From the NCBI GenBank assembly GCA_002307185.1, contig DBTT01000053.1:1-64000 (forward strand): a stretch of DNA of 64,000 nt, read 5' to 3'. This document shows positions 18,192-27,754 of this stretch, piece by piece. This DNA is from Bacteroidales bacterium UBA1309. Its GTDB lineage: Bacteria > Bacteroidota > Bacteroidia > Bacteroidales > Dysgonomonadaceae. Made by a program: the position numbers and the translations under genes. The notes beneath the pieces are model-generated. The model saw nothing but the letters and a program-made list of their open reading frames with translations. It did not search any database and was not told where the DNA came from. Positions within the stretch are counted from its first letter, which is position 1, and each line of letters starts with the position of its first letter.

Positions 18192-19211
18192 ATGAAACAA
18201 ACAATATTCCTTTTCTTGTTCTTCTTGTTTTTTCTTTCGGGCAGTGCGCAAGACAAGCGTCAAATTTATGCGGTAGCATTCTACAACTTGGAAAATCTTT
18301 TTGACACACAAAGGGATACGACTATCAATGATGTTGATTTCACTCCTAATGGTTCTTATGCTTGGACTCAGGATAAATACTATAAGAAGCTAAACAATAT
18401 GTCGTATGTAATCAGTCAGTTAGGTAAAGAATATACGCCTGACGGGCCTGCGGTGATTGGAGTTTCCGAAATTGAAAACCAGAAGGTACTTGAAGATTTG
18501 ATAAGTACTGGAAAGCTGGCTTCTGTGGGGTATGGAATTGTTCATTATGATTCTCCCGACAGAAGAGGTATTGATGTAGGATTGTTGTATAACCCAAAAC
18601 TATTCACGGTAACTTCTTCGCGTACATATGCTTATCTTATGCCAGAAGAACCCGATTTCAGAACACGCGATGTACTCTTGGTGAACGGAATTCTTGCAGG
18701 AGAAGATTTTCACGTCATCGTCAACCACTGGCCTTCTCGGCGCGGGGGGAATAAGTCTTCTTATTCCAGAGAATTTGCGGCAGAGATTGTCAAAAGTATT
18801 GCTGATTCAATCTACAAGGTTAACCCAAAATCTAAAATTGTGATTATGGGTGACTTGAATGATGACCCGTTCAACAAGAGCGTGAAGACTGTGCTTGGAG
18901 CAAAAGGTAAACAAAAGGACGTAAAATCAGGCGAACTGTACAATCCTTTTTGGCAATTGCTGAAAAAAGGAATCGGCTCCTTGTTTTACCAGGGCAATTG
19001 GAATTTGTTTGACCAGATTATCATTTCCCAAACTTTTCTTTCAAAAGAAGCTGCCTTGAAATTTTGGAAAGCAGAAGTCTTCAATAAAGATTTCCTTATC
19101 CAAAAAGAGGGTGCTTACAAGGGTTATCCTTTCCGCACTTTTTCCGGAAATCGCTTCCAGAACGGATATAGCGACCACTTCCCAACGATAGTCTATTTTG
19201 AAAAAGACTGA
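18192..19211 (+). CDS. Exported endonuclease/exonuclease/phosphatase family protein
   Basis: A 339-residue secreted protein with a signal peptide (1-20, ending SGSAQ). The fold is the EEP (DNase I-like) metal-dependent phosphodiesterase. Visible motifs: FYNLENLFD near 30 (metal-site Asn), GVSEIEN near 91-97 (catalytic Glu), NHWPSR at 178-183, GDLNDDP at 220-226 and SDHFP near 327 (catalytic His). Substrates in the family range from nucleic acids to phosphoinositides. It begins an operon with the TonB receptor and the DUF5689 lipoprotein, and lies divergent from a DRGH nuclease, which together point to nucleic acid or nucleotide degradation outside the cell. Confidence 0.9.
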   Translation: MKQTIFLFLFFLFFLSGSAQDKRQIYAVAFYNLENLFDTQRDTTINDVDFTPNGSYAWTQDKYYKKLNNMSYVISQLGKEYTPDGPAVIGVSEIENQKVLEDLISTGKLASVGYGIVHYDSPDRRGIDVGLLYNPKLFTVTSSRTYAYLMPEEPDFRTRDVLLVNGILAGEDFHVIVNHWPSRRGGNKSSYSREFAAEIVKSIADSIYKVNPKSKIVIMGDLNDDPFNKSVKTVLGAKGKQKDVKSGELYNPFWQLLKKGIGSLFYQGNWNLFDQIIISQTFLSKEAALKFWKAEVFNKDFLIQKEGAYKGYPFRTFSGNRFQNGYSDHFPTIVYFEKD

Positions 19212-19260
19212 TTAACTATTGATTATAGGTTATTGAAACACATTTATTAAAGATTAGAGT

Positions 19261-22170
19261 ATGATTAAAAATCTGAAATTAGCAAGTTATTTGCTTTTTT
19301 TCGCTATTTCTTTTGGGTGGCAGGCCAATGCGCAATCCGGCAAATCCAATGGGAAATACACCAATGAACTTGTATTTAAATTTATCCCTCTGGATGATGA
19401 ATTCTATACAAACCAGGGCGATAATAAGGCTGTGCTTGACCAACTATATGCTGCGATTGATAAATTCAGAGATCAAATCAAAGCTGGGCAAATCCCGCTG
19501 TTAGTGCAAGGCTATTCGTTTTCTGCCGATACAAAAGAGAAAAATCAACAGATCGCTTATCGTCGCGCTTACCGTGTCAAATCGGTTATAATCACCGATA
19601 AAGGTCTCGCTGAAAATAATTTCCAAACTCAAAATAAGGTTGCAGCCTACCGCGGAGAAAAGGATGTGGTGGTGGTGCGCCTGATTTTGAATTCGAATGA
19701 TTTGGTGTCTTCAAAAAACAAGGCAGGGGAAAAGGCGTACGAAAAGAAGGTAGGGGAAAAGGCGTACGAAGACAGTGAATTACAGGCTCAGTCCGAGAAT
19801 TTTTCCTTCGAGGACGATGATGTGGAAACTGCATCGCAAGGGGTGACGACAATGGCGATCATCAACAACGATATTTTCCGTAACAAAGCCGGATTCCAGT
19901 TGTCACAATTCCGCTTCCAGACCAGAGGATATTACAGCTTCTACAGCAAACGATATATCAACGGAGTAGCTTTCAATGACCAAAACCGAGGTGTGTTCAA
20001 CTATGCTTCGATCGGGGCATTGAATGATGTGACCCGCAACGGGGATGCCGTTGACAACAATGACTATGGATTGTTTACCTTCGGTGCATTAGGCGGTGCC
20101 GAAAATATCGACATGCGTGCCAGCAATTATGCCCGGGGTGGAAAAATCACGGGAACATATACCAACCGCACCTATTATAGCCGCGCCATGTTCACCTATT
20201 CCACCGGCCTGATGCCAAACGGATGGGCTTTCACAGGTTCGCTGGGTGCAAGGTATTCGGACGAAGGAAACATCGAGGGAACTTTTTACCGCAACTTTGC
20301 CTACTCGTTGGCTATCGAGAAGCAATGGGATAAGGGGCGGCACAGCCTGGCGTTCAATACATTTGGCTCGCCTGTAGAAAGAGGGCAGCAGGCTTCTTCT
20401 TACTTGGAAGCTACTTCTTTGATCGGAAATAATCTCTACAATCCTAACTGGGGATACCAAAACGGGAAAAAACGGAATGCAAGGATAGTGAGGGCTTACG
20501 ACCCCACATTCATCCTTTCCCATACATGGAATATCAACCGTGATTCCCGCTTGATAACTGGTGTTGGCTACCATTATGCCCGCTACGGAAGTACTTCCCT
20601 GAACTGGTATAACTCGCCGGATCCGCGCCCTGACTATTACCGTTACCTCCCTTCTTACTCCGGAAATGCTGATACATATCAAAACTGGTCAACAAACAAC
20701 ACGAACTTCACTCAAGTGAATTGGGATAATTTGTATTTCGCCAACAGATTGCAATTGCGAGAAGCTCAAAATGCAGCAGATAGTGCAGCTTTGTATAACG
20801 TGGAGGAACGTAGAAGCGATTTGTATGAAGCTACGCTGAACTCTACATTCAAAACAAAATTAGTTCCGAATATCAACTTTGTAGGTGGTATTGAGGTGAG
20901 AACTACACAATCAAAACAGTTCAAGACGATGGATGACCTGTTGGGGGGGACATTTGTATATGACTACGACAAATTTGCAGACAACCAAGTGACTGATTTT
21001 GATAATGTAAAGCAAAGTGACCTCAACAATCCTGACCGCAAGGTGTATAAAGGAGATGTCTATGGATACAATTTCAATTTGAATATTAATTCTGCCAATG
21101 CGTGGTTTATAAACGAGCATACTTCCAAGAAATGGGACGTGTTTTATGGCGGTAAATACACATTCAGCCAGTACCAGCGTGACGGGAAAATGAAAAATGG
21201 GCATTATGCCGACAATTCTTATGGAAAAGGACAAATGCACACATTCAATGACTATTCATTGAAAGGTGGACTGACCTATAAATTCAATGGTAGAAACTTT
21301 ATTTCGGGGAAAGTAAGCTATTCAACAGAAGCACCACTTCCCTCCAATGCGTATGTTTCTCCGCGAATCACAGATAAAACTTTGGCTTTGGAGAGCGGCA
21401 AAGTGCTTACTATGGACTTAAGCTATATTTTTTCCTTCCCCGGAGTGAATGGACGTTTGTCGGCTTACCGCACGAACTTTTATAACCAAACTGCACGTGT
21501 GAGCTACTTCCACGATGTGTATCAAACATTCGTGAACCACATGGTGACCGGAATGGACAAAACAACCCAAGGTATTGAACTTGGATTGTCGGTGAAGCCA
21601 ACTTCCGCCTTAACGATTGACTTTGCGGGTACGATTTCCGAACAATACTATGCAAATAATCCAATGGGAACCATTACCTATGAAAACAACAGCTTGTCTG
21701 ATGTTTCCGAAAAGGTTTATTATAAGAACTACTATCTGGGAGGAAGCCCTCAGTTTGTGGGGACAATCGGCGTCCGCTATTTCATCAAATACTGGTTTTT
21801 GGGTGTCAACCTGAATGGAATGGATAGGAACTATATTGATATTTCTCCATTGCGCCGCATGGCATCTACTTATGCTTCCTTGAATCCGAACGATGCAACT
21901 GACCTTGAAGCGTACAACATTCTGACCCGTCAGGAGAGACTTCCAGGAGCGATTACCTTGGATGCCTCCGTCGGAAAAATCCTTTATTTGTCGAAAGGGC
22001 ATTCAGTGAACTTTAATCTTTCCGTAAATAATATTTTAAATAAGGAAGATATTCGGACTGGTGGTTACGAGCAAGGCCGCGTTGACGTGAGCTATCCTAA
22101 CAAGTTCAACTCCAAATATTTCTTCATGCAAGGAATCAATTGCTTCCTGAATGCAAGCTATCGATTCTAA
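19261..22170 (+). CDS. TonB-dependent receptor-like outer-membrane protein with OmpA-like N-terminal region
   Basis: A 969-residue outer-membrane protein. A signal peptide (1-24) precedes a region (about 33-145) unlike the usual carboxypeptidase-like domain: LVFKFIPLDDEFYTNQGDN, LLVQGYSFSAD, AYRRAYRVKSVIITDKGL and KDVVVVRL resemble OmpA-like domains found in Bacteroidota fimbrial-locus (DUF3868-type) proteins. A short linker has an imperfect 27-base tandem repeat (GEKAYEKKV/GEKAYE, near residue 158). A plug-like part (about 215-300, SKRYINGVAFND...IGALNDVTRNG) and a large barrel follow, ending in NASYRF. Between an EEP nuclease and a DUF5689 lipoprotein, it probably imports a product of extracellular hydrolysis. 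The ligand is not known. Confidence 0.8.
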   Translation: MIKNLKLASYLLFFAISFGWQANAQSGKSNGKYTNELVFKFIPLDDEFYTNQGDNKAVLDQLYAAIDKFRDQIKAGQIPLLVQGYSFSADTKEKNQQIAYRRAYRVKSVIITDKGLAENNFQTQNKVAAYRGEKDVVVVRLILNSNDLVSSKNKAGEKAYEKKVGEKAYEDSELQAQSENFSFEDDDVETASQGVTTMAIINNDIFRNKAGFQLSQFRFQTRGYYSFYSKRYINGVAFNDQNRGVFNYASIGALNDVTRNGDAVDNNDYGLFTFGALGGAENIDMRASNYARGGKITGTYTNRTYYSRAMFTYSTGLMPNGWAFTGSLGARYSDEGNIEGTFYRNFAYSLAIEKQWDKGRHSLAFNTFGSPVERGQQASSYLEATSLIGNNLYNPNWGYQNGKKRNARIVRAYDPTFILSHTWNINRDSRLITGVGYHYARYGSTSLNWYNSPDPRPDYYRYLPSYSGNADTYQNWSTNNTNFTQVNWDNLYFANRLQLREAQNAADSAALYNVEERRSDLYEATLNSTFKTKLVPNINFVGGIEVRTTQSKQFKTMDDLLGGTFVYDYDKFADNQVTDFDNVKQSDLNNPDRKVYKGDVYGYNFNLNINSANAWFINEHTSKKWDVFYGGKYTFSQYQRDGKMKNGHYADNSYGKGQMHTFNDYSLKGGLTYKFNGRNFISGKVSYSTEAPLPSNAYVSPRITDKTLALESGKVLTMDLSYIFSFPGVNGRLSAYRTNFYNQTARVSYFHDVYQTFVNHMVTGMDKTTQGIELGLSVKPTSALTIDFAGTISEQYYANNPMGTITYENNSLSDVSEKVYYKNYYLGGSPQFVGTIGVRYFIKYWFLGVNLNGMDRNYIDISPLRRMASTYASLNPNDATDLEAYNILTRQERLPGAITLDASVGKILYLSKGHSVNFNLSVNNILNKEDIRTGGYEQGRVDVSYPNKFNSKYFFMQGINCFLNASYRF

Positions 22171-22211
22171 TATAAGCCAGTATTAATCAAGAAAAATAAA
22201 AATATCCATAT

Positions 22212-23495
22212 ATGAAAACATTGAATAATATAATAGTCGTATTGTCGGTGGCACTTTTGGCCGTATCGTGTACAAAAGATTATGAAACTCCGCCTTTCAC
22301 TGAACCATCTTACGTGGCTCCAACAGACAAATTGATCTCAGTGGAAGCATTTCGAACCATGTTTGCGTCCGCAACTACTTCCCCGACGGTGATCGAGGAC
22401 ACTCTTTTTATTCAAGCAAGAGTCGTGGGGAATGATGTGTCTGGAAATATCTACAAGCAAATCTATTTGCAAGATGCGACCGGTGGCATCGTGGTTGGAG
22501 TCGATCAAAGTAGTATTTATGCTTACTACAAAGTGGGGCAGGAGGTGTTCTTGGAATTGCAAGGATTGTCTGTGCTGACTTATGGTGGTGAATTGCAAAT
22601 TGGCTACAAAGGTACTAGCTCAAGCCGAATCCCTTGGGATACGTTTACAGCGCATGCCCATTTGAATAGCTGGCCGGATCTCTCGCAAGTGGATACTGCG
22701 GAAGTTTCCCTTGCGGATTTAACTGCTAGCATGAAAAACACCTTGGTCGAGTTGGACAGTGTTTATTTTGTGAACGAAGGTAGTGAGCAATTTGCGGTTG
22801 CTTCTTCCGGATCTGCAGTTAGCCAAACCCTAAAGGACAAGGACGGCAATTCGATAGATGTGAGAACCAGTGTTTATGCTGATTTTGCAACAGATTCATT
22901 GCCTGTTGGTTATGGAAAAATAGTGGGCGTTTTGAGTAAGTACAATGGCTCTTGGCAGCTTAGTGTTCGTTCCAGAGATGATATCAAGACATTCTCTGGC
23001 GAAATGGCTGTTTTCTTAGACGAAACATTGTTGACGCAAGACAGCTTCAATAAATTCACAGCTTATAGCGTGACAGGAACGCAAGCTTGGGGGGTAAGTA
23101 CAAGCTATGGGGCGATGATAACAGGATATTTGAGTGGGACGAACTATGCAAACGAAGACTGGTTGATTTCTCCTGCTTCAGATCTAAGTACAAAAACTTC
23201 CGTTTCTTTGTCGTTTTATCATGCAAGTGGACCGACCGCAAGCCTCTATGTAGGAAAAGATAGTGGATATTATACTGTTTGGGTAAGCAACGACTATACG
23301 TCGGGTGACCCAAGCACTGCCACTTGGACTCAGCTCACTCCATTGACTTATGGCACCGCGGCTTGGACGTATGTGGCATCTACTTTCTCGATACCTGAGG
23401 CAAACCTCAAATCTAATTTTCGGTTTGCGTTCAAATATATGTCTTCGGCTACACAATCTGCCACTTGGGAGATTAAAAATGTGTCGTTGAAATAA
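22212..23495 (+). CDS. DUF5689 domain lipoprotein with C-terminal jelly-roll domain
   Basis: A 427-residue lipoprotein; the signal peptide ends in LAVSC near residue 20. Residues about 40-260 match the DUF5689 pattern (LISVEAFRTMF, IQARVVGNDVSGNIYKQIYLQD, GGIVVGVD, GYGKIVGVLSKYNGSWQLSVRS), which I read as two OB-fold-like halves. Residues about 270-427 look like a choice-of-anchor-type jelly roll (DETLLTQDSFNKFT, NEDWLISPASDLS, FRFAFKYMS). Last gene of the EEP-receptor operon and followed by a terminator. It is probably a surface binding partner of the receptor; nucleic-acid binding is an inference from the OB-like look and the neighbouring nucleases. Confidence 0.82.
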   Translation: MKTLNNIIVVLSVALLAVSCTKDYETPPFTEPSYVAPTDKLISVEAFRTMFASATTSPTVIEDTLFIQARVVGNDVSGNIYKQIYLQDATGGIVVGVDQSSIYAYYKVGQEVFLELQGLSVLTYGGELQIGYKGTSSSRIPWDTFTAHAHLNSWPDLSQVDTAEVSLADLTASMKNTLVELDSVYFVNEGSEQFAVASSGSAVSQTLKDKDGNSIDVRTSVYADFATDSLPVGYGKIVGVLSKYNGSWQLSVRSRDDIKTFSGEMAVFLDETLLTQDSFNKFTAYSVTGTQAWGVSTSYGAMITGYLSGTNYANEDWLISPASDLSTKTSVSLSFYHASGPTASLYVGKDSGYYTVWVSNDYTSGDPSTATWTQLTPLTYGTAAWTYVASTFSIPEANLKSNFRFAFKYMSSATQSATWEIKNVSLK

Positions 23496-23526
23496 TCTCC
23501 ATTTAGGGGAACTTTGATTTATAATT

Positions 23527-23564
23527 CAGGAAGATGTACGAAAGTGCATCTTCCTGTTTTTTTA
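23527..23564 (+). terminator. Rho-independent terminator after the DUF5689 gene
   Basis: Perfect 10-bp arms caggaagatg (23527-23536) and catcttcctg (23547-23556) with a 10-base loop, followed at once by seven T. It closes the EEP-receptor-DUF5689 operon. Confidence 0.85.
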
Positions 23565-23669
23565 GCAGCATTTGTTCGTAAGGATTTTTTTTGATTAACT
23601 TCACCCGTTCAAATTTCAAAAAGATTGTTTGTTGCTGTTCTTTGTGTCTAATTTGTTTAATAATCTCCT

Positions 23670-25337
23670 ATGGGTGGTAATTTGTTTAGAAAGAAAGACA
23701 TTCACTCGCTTCAAGCAGGCGTTGATGCCGCTCATGCTTGCGAGGGAATGAAAAGGGTGCTTCGAGTGCGAGACCTCACGTTTATGGGTGTTGCGGCGGT
23801 GATTGGGGCGGGGATTTTTTCCACTATCGGTACCGCGGCCTACAACGGTGGGCCGGGAGTCATATTCTTGTTCATCATTACGGCCGTCACATGCGGTTTT
23901 ACAGCCTTGTGTTATGCCGAATTTGCGAGCCGTGTGCCAGTGGCGGGAAGTGCCTACACTTATTCTTATGTGACTTTTGGTGAATTAGTGGCTTGGATTA
24001 TCGGTTGGGCCTTGATTCTCGAATATTCCATTGGAAACATTGTGGTGGCGATTAGTTGGAGTGCTTATTGCAACAACTTGCTCGAAGCTGTCCATATTCA
24101 CTTGCCGGGATGGCTCACCATCGGCTACCAAACAGCAAAAGCGACTTACGATGAAACCTTGCTGCAAGGAAAAGACGTTAGCCAGTTGGCTTATGCACAA
24201 GCTCCAGTGATTGGCGGATTTCATTTTGTGGTAAATTTGCCCGCATTTTTGATTGTGGCGTTCGTCACATTTTTGGCCTATCTCGGCATTAGCGAAAGCA
24301 AAAAAAGTGCCAACTTGATGGTTGGACTCAAATTGGTTGTGTTGGCATTTATTGCAGTCGTTGGCCTGTGGGTGATCTTTTCAGAGGACAAGATGGACAA
24401 TTGGTCTCCGTTTTTGCCTAACGGAATGACGGGCGTACTCAAAGGGGTGTCATCCGTTTTCTTTGCCTATATTGGCTTTGATGCCATTTCCACCACCGCC
24501 GAAGAATGTGCCAACCCGAAACGGGATTTACCGCGGGGAATGATTTACTCATTGATAATCTGCACGGTGATATACGTGATTACCACCTTGGTGATTACTG
24601 GCTTGGTCAATTATTCTTCGTTCCAAGGAGTGGCTGATCCGCTTGCCTTTGTTTTCGACCAAATCAATATGCCCAAAATCGGATTTATTATTTCGGTGAG
24701 TGCCGTTGTGGCGTCCACCAGCGTGCTACTGGTATTTCAGATCGGACAGCCCCGCATTTGGATGAGCATGAGTCGCGATGGTTTGCTCCCTAAGCGTTTT
24801 GGCAAGATCAACCCCAAAAGGCTTACACCCGGATTTGCCACCATTGTCACAGGTTTGTTGGTAGGGATTCCATCTTTGTTTATAGATGATTTGCTGATGA
24901 CCGATTTGACTAGTATTGGAACCTTGTTTGCCTTTGTGCTCGTCTGCGGAGGAGTGTTGCTGCTCCCCAGGCTGCCAAAGGAATCCGGTTTTCAGCTTCC
25001 TTATATTAATGGGAAGTGGATAATTCCGCTTGTTGTGCTTGTTTTTTTATTGGCTTTTCGGGAAAGGTTGTTTCTCGGAATGGCTCATTTGGGAACACAA
25101 AATCTGGAGGAAATGCTCTTCCTGCTATTTTCCCTCATGTCCATTCTTGCTGCCGGGCTTACTTTTTGGAAGAATTTTTCTTTAATTCCGACTTTGGGTG
25201 TTCTTTGTTGCTTATATTTGATGATTGAAATTCCGGTCAACAGTTGGGTCGTTTTCTTTGGATGGATGATGCTTGGTTTGGCGATTTATCTATTGTATGG
25301 AAGAAGAAAAAGTCTCCTCAACAAGCAGGAAAATTAA
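23670..25337 (+). CDS. APC family amino acid permease (cationic amino acid transporter-like)
   Basis: A 555-residue inner-membrane transporter with about 12-14 membrane segments. The APC signature MGVAAVIGAGIFSTIGTAA is in the first helix (about 40-58), and FFAYIGFDAISTTAEECANPKRDLPRG (TM6-TM7 region, near 268) is typical of the cationic amino acid transporter branch. A soluble N-terminus of about 35 residues begins MGGNLFRKKDIHSL. The substrate is an amino acid, but which one cannot be deduced. The PH-domain gene follows after 26 bases. Confidence 0.9.
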   Translation: MGGNLFRKKDIHSLQAGVDAAHACEGMKRVLRVRDLTFMGVAAVIGAGIFSTIGTAAYNGGPGVIFLFIITAVTCGFTALCYAEFASRVPVAGSAYTYSYVTFGELVAWIIGWALILEYSIGNIVVAISWSAYCNNLLEAVHIHLPGWLTIGYQTAKATYDETLLQGKDVSQLAYAQAPVIGGFHFVVNLPAFLIVAFVTFLAYLGISESKKSANLMVGLKLVVLAFIAVVGLWVIFSEDKMDNWSPFLPNGMTGVLKGVSSVFFAYIGFDAISTTAEECANPKRDLPRGMIYSLIICTVIYVITTLVITGLVNYSSFQGVADPLAFVFDQINMPKIGFIISVSAVVASTSVLLVFQIGQPRIWMSMSRDGLLPKRFGKINPKRLTPGFATIVTGLLVGIPSLFIDDLLMTDLTSIGTLFAFVLVCGGVLLLPRLPKESGFQLPYINGKWIIPLVVLVFLLAFRERLFLGMAHLGTQNLEEMLFLLFSLMSILAAGLTFWKNFSLIPTLGVLCCLYLMIEIPVNSWVVFFGWMMLGLAIYLLYGRRKSLLNKQEN

Positions 25338-25363
25338 TTCGTGAAATTTTTAAAGGTAATAGT

Positions 25364-25744
25364 ATGGGCTTATTTTCAGCATTAATGGGCAATGCCGGTG
25401 CCGTGAATCCGGAGGAATTGGTGAAGAAGTACGGACAACTTCTTATCGATGGCGAAAGCATAGAATTGGGTTTCAAGCTCATCCGCGATGTATTTCTCTT
25501 CACCAACAAGCGTTTGGTGTTGGTGGAGGTGCAGGGATTGACTGGCAGCAAGGTGGAGTATAAGTCGATCTTGTATAAAAGCATTTCCCGTTTTAGCGTG
25601 GAAACCGCTGGCACATTCGATTTGGATGCGGAATTGAAAATTTGGGTGTCGAGCGAAACGCAACCCAGCATTGTGAAACAATTTAATAAATCGGTGAATG
25701 TGTATGAGGTGCAAAAAGTGCTGGCTCTGCATGTCTTGGGATAA
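25364..25744 (+). CDS. Bacterial PH-domain protein
   Basis: A 126-residue soluble protein. The segment from about residue 28 (ESIELGFKLIRDVFLFTNKRLVLVEVQGL) through SIPRF-like KSISRFSVETAGTFDLDAELKIWVS fits the small single-domain bacterial pleckstrin-homology proteins of the YvbH/bPH type. The function of such proteins is unknown; many bind lipids or form rings. I chose the Met at 25364 because the PH domain and a normal leader start there and the longer frame runs back into the permease gene. Confidence 0.78.
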   Translation: MGLFSALMGNAGAVNPEELVKKYGQLLIDGESIELGFKLIRDVFLFTNKRLVLVEVQGLTGSKVEYKSILYKSISRFSVETAGTFDLDAELKIWVSSETQPSIVKQFNKSVNVYEVQKVLALHVLG

Positions 25745-25852
25745 TTAGTTTAACAATAACGGAAAATAATTGATGTTAATTAAAAAAACTTCATTAGCCC
25801 TTTCTAGTTAAATATACGTCTTATATAAAAGCAATCAAAATAAAAAATAGGA

Positions 25853-26401
25853 ATGAATAAGAATCGATTATTGCTTGTCGCTTTACTGTTGTTGTCTGTG
25901 AACTTTGTCATCTCTTCTAAATCGAATAAAGTTCAGGCAGACAATCCAGCGGAGTACGCCATGGATGGGGAAACTAAGCTTGCGACAGGTCAGTCAATTC
26001 CCTCTTTTGAATTGACTACACCCCAAGGTCAGGTTTTGAAAAGCTCGGAGTTGAAGGGAAAAGTACTGGTCTTGGATTTTTGGGCTTCGTGGTGTGCTCC
26101 TTGCAAGAAACTTACTGGCGAAATAAATAATCTGTTGACAGCTTACCATGGCAAATCGGATTTTCAAATGGTGGGTGTGAATTTTCGCGAATTCAACAAA
26201 GATGCTGCTTTGAAATATTGGTCGGAACATGATTATAAATTTCCGATGGCTTCAGATAAAGACGCGCTTGGAAAAGCTATTCAAGCAGGCAATCCGACTA
26301 TTTTAGTAGTTGACAAAGCAGGCATTGTGAGAGGACGTTGGGATGCTTATACGCCCGAGACGGCAGAGGCTGTGAAAAAACTCGTTGATTCCCTCTTATA
26401 G
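25853..26401 (+). CDS. TlpA-like thioredoxin-family protein
   Basis: A 182-residue exported thioredoxin-fold protein. An N-terminal hydrophobic segment (about 5-20) acts as signal or anchor. The redox active site is WCAPCKK (Cys81 and Cys84), within LDFWASWCAPCKK. The cis-Pro region is AGNPTILVVDK near 146. TlpA/ResA proteins reduce periplasmic disulfides, often taking electrons from a DsbD-type protein such as the one encoded 2.6 kb downstream. ftcD starts 3 bases after its stop. Confidence 0.88.
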   Translation: MNKNRLLLVALLLLSVNFVISSKSNKVQADNPAEYAMDGETKLATGQSIPSFELTTPQGQVLKSSELKGKVLVLDFWASWCAPCKKLTGEINNLLTAYHGKSDFQMVGVNFREFNKDAALKYWSEHDYKFPMASDKDALGKAIQAGNPTILVVDKAGIVRGRWDAYTPETAEAVKKLVDSLL

Positions 26402-26404
26402 CAT

Positions 26405-27409
26405 ATGGATCGTTTAATCGAATGCGTTCCCAATTTTAGCGAGGGACGAAACCCAAAGGTGATTTCGGCAATTGTGGCTGCTATTAGTTCCGTTGAAAAT
26501 GTCAAGCTACTGCACGTGGATTCGGGTGAAGGGGCAAACCGTACGGTTGTGACCTTTGCCGGAGATCCCGATGCCGTCGTTGAGGCAGCATTTCGAGGCG
26601 TGAAAAAAGCGGCGGAGCTGATTGACATGTGTAAACATAATGGGGAACATCCCCGTTTTGGTGCTACGGATGTTTTGCCTCTGATTCCTATTTTGGGGAT
26701 TTCAATGGATGAAACGGTGGAATATGCCCGGAAGTTGGGGCAACGAATTGGCGAAGAACTGGGCATTTCGGTTTACAGCTACGGAGAGGCAGCTTTTGAT
26801 CCTCGCCGTTGCGAATTGTCATACTGCCGTGCCGGACAATACGAAGGTTTGCCTGCAAAATTTGCCACGCCTGACGGTAAACCTGATTTTGGCCCTGATC
26901 GGTTAAATGTTCGTTCAGGGGCTTCTGCCGTTGGGGCACGTGATTTTTTGATTGCCTACAATGTCAATCTCAACACAAGCTCGGTGGAAATTGCAAAAGC
27001 CATTGCGGCAAGAGTTCGTGAAAGCGGACAAAAAATGGCTCAAAAGCAAACTTTAGGTTCTCTCAAATCGGTCAAAGCCATTGGTTGGTATATTGAAGAA
27101 TTTGAAGCTGCACAAGTTTCGATGAATTTGACAAACATTCGGCAAACGCCCCTCCATATTGCTTTTGATGAAGTTTCGAGAGTGGCACAGGAAATGGGCG
27201 TGAAAGCCACAGGTTCTGAGATTGTTGGCTTGGTCCCATTGCAAAGCCTGATTGATGCCGGAAGGTATTTTCTTGGCAAAAAAGGTTTTCATGAAGACGT
27301 ATCCGAGCATGAATTGGTGCAAGTGGCCATTAATGCTCTTGGGTTGAACGATAAATATGAGTTTAAGGCGGAGGAAAAGGTTCTCGAATATGTCATGTTG
27401 CAGAAATAG
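26405..27409 (+). CDS. ftcD: Glutamate formimidoyltransferase
   Basis: A 334-residue protein matching only the transferase half of bifunctional FTCD. It starts RLIECVPNFSEGRNPKVI and contains GEHPRFGATDVLPLIPI near 80-97, the folate/substrate-binding region. It moves the formimino group from N-formimino-L-glutamate, an intermediate of histidine breakdown, to tetrahydrofolate. No hut gene is visible beside it here, which is unusual because Bacteroidales often cluster ftcD with hutI, hutH and the cyclodeaminase. Confidence 0.93.
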   Translation: MDRLIECVPNFSEGRNPKVISAIVAAISSVENVKLLHVDSGEGANRTVVTFAGDPDAVVEAAFRGVKKAAELIDMCKHNGEHPRFGATDVLPLIPILGISMDETVEYARKLGQRIGEELGISVYSYGEAAFDPRRCELSYCRAGQYEGLPAKFATPDGKPDFGPDRLNVRSGASAVGARDFLIAYNVNLNTSSVEIAKAIAARVRESGQKMAQKQTLGSLKSVKAIGWYIEEFEAAQVSMNLTNIRQTPLHIAFDEVSRVAQEMGVKATGSEIVGLVPLQSLIDAGRYFLGKKGFHEDVSEHELVQVAINALGLNDKYEFKAEEKVLEYVMLQK

Positions 27410-27754
27410 ATTCGGCTCATTTGAAGATAGGGATTTCAATAGCGTGTTTTTTTGCATTCAAGTGAAATGATTTCAATTGTAACAGCTTTTCTTATTTGTT
27501 GCCATTTTACTCTATTATTTGTGTGTTAGTCGTCAGAAATGTTCAAAAGTGTTTTCTCTATAAATTTGCCGTTAAATATTACTAATAAATTAGACATATT
27601 GCCGTGTCCGGGGTACTATATTGTGTTAATATACGGTTATTAAAATGTCATTCTGATTTTAATTTTCCGGTTCGTAGGGAACAAGTCAAATTTAGTCTTT
27701 GTTATATACGTTTCTTGAAATGTGTCTGACCCTAATTTTTTCAATTAAAGATAT
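27410..27754. other. Intergenic region without a recognised feature
   Basis: 345 AT-rich bases between ftcD and the next gene. I find no coding-like frame, no strong hairpin with a T-run and no clean TTTG/TAnnTTTG pair. It presumably holds the end of the ftcD transcript and the promoter of the following gene. Confidence 0.5.
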
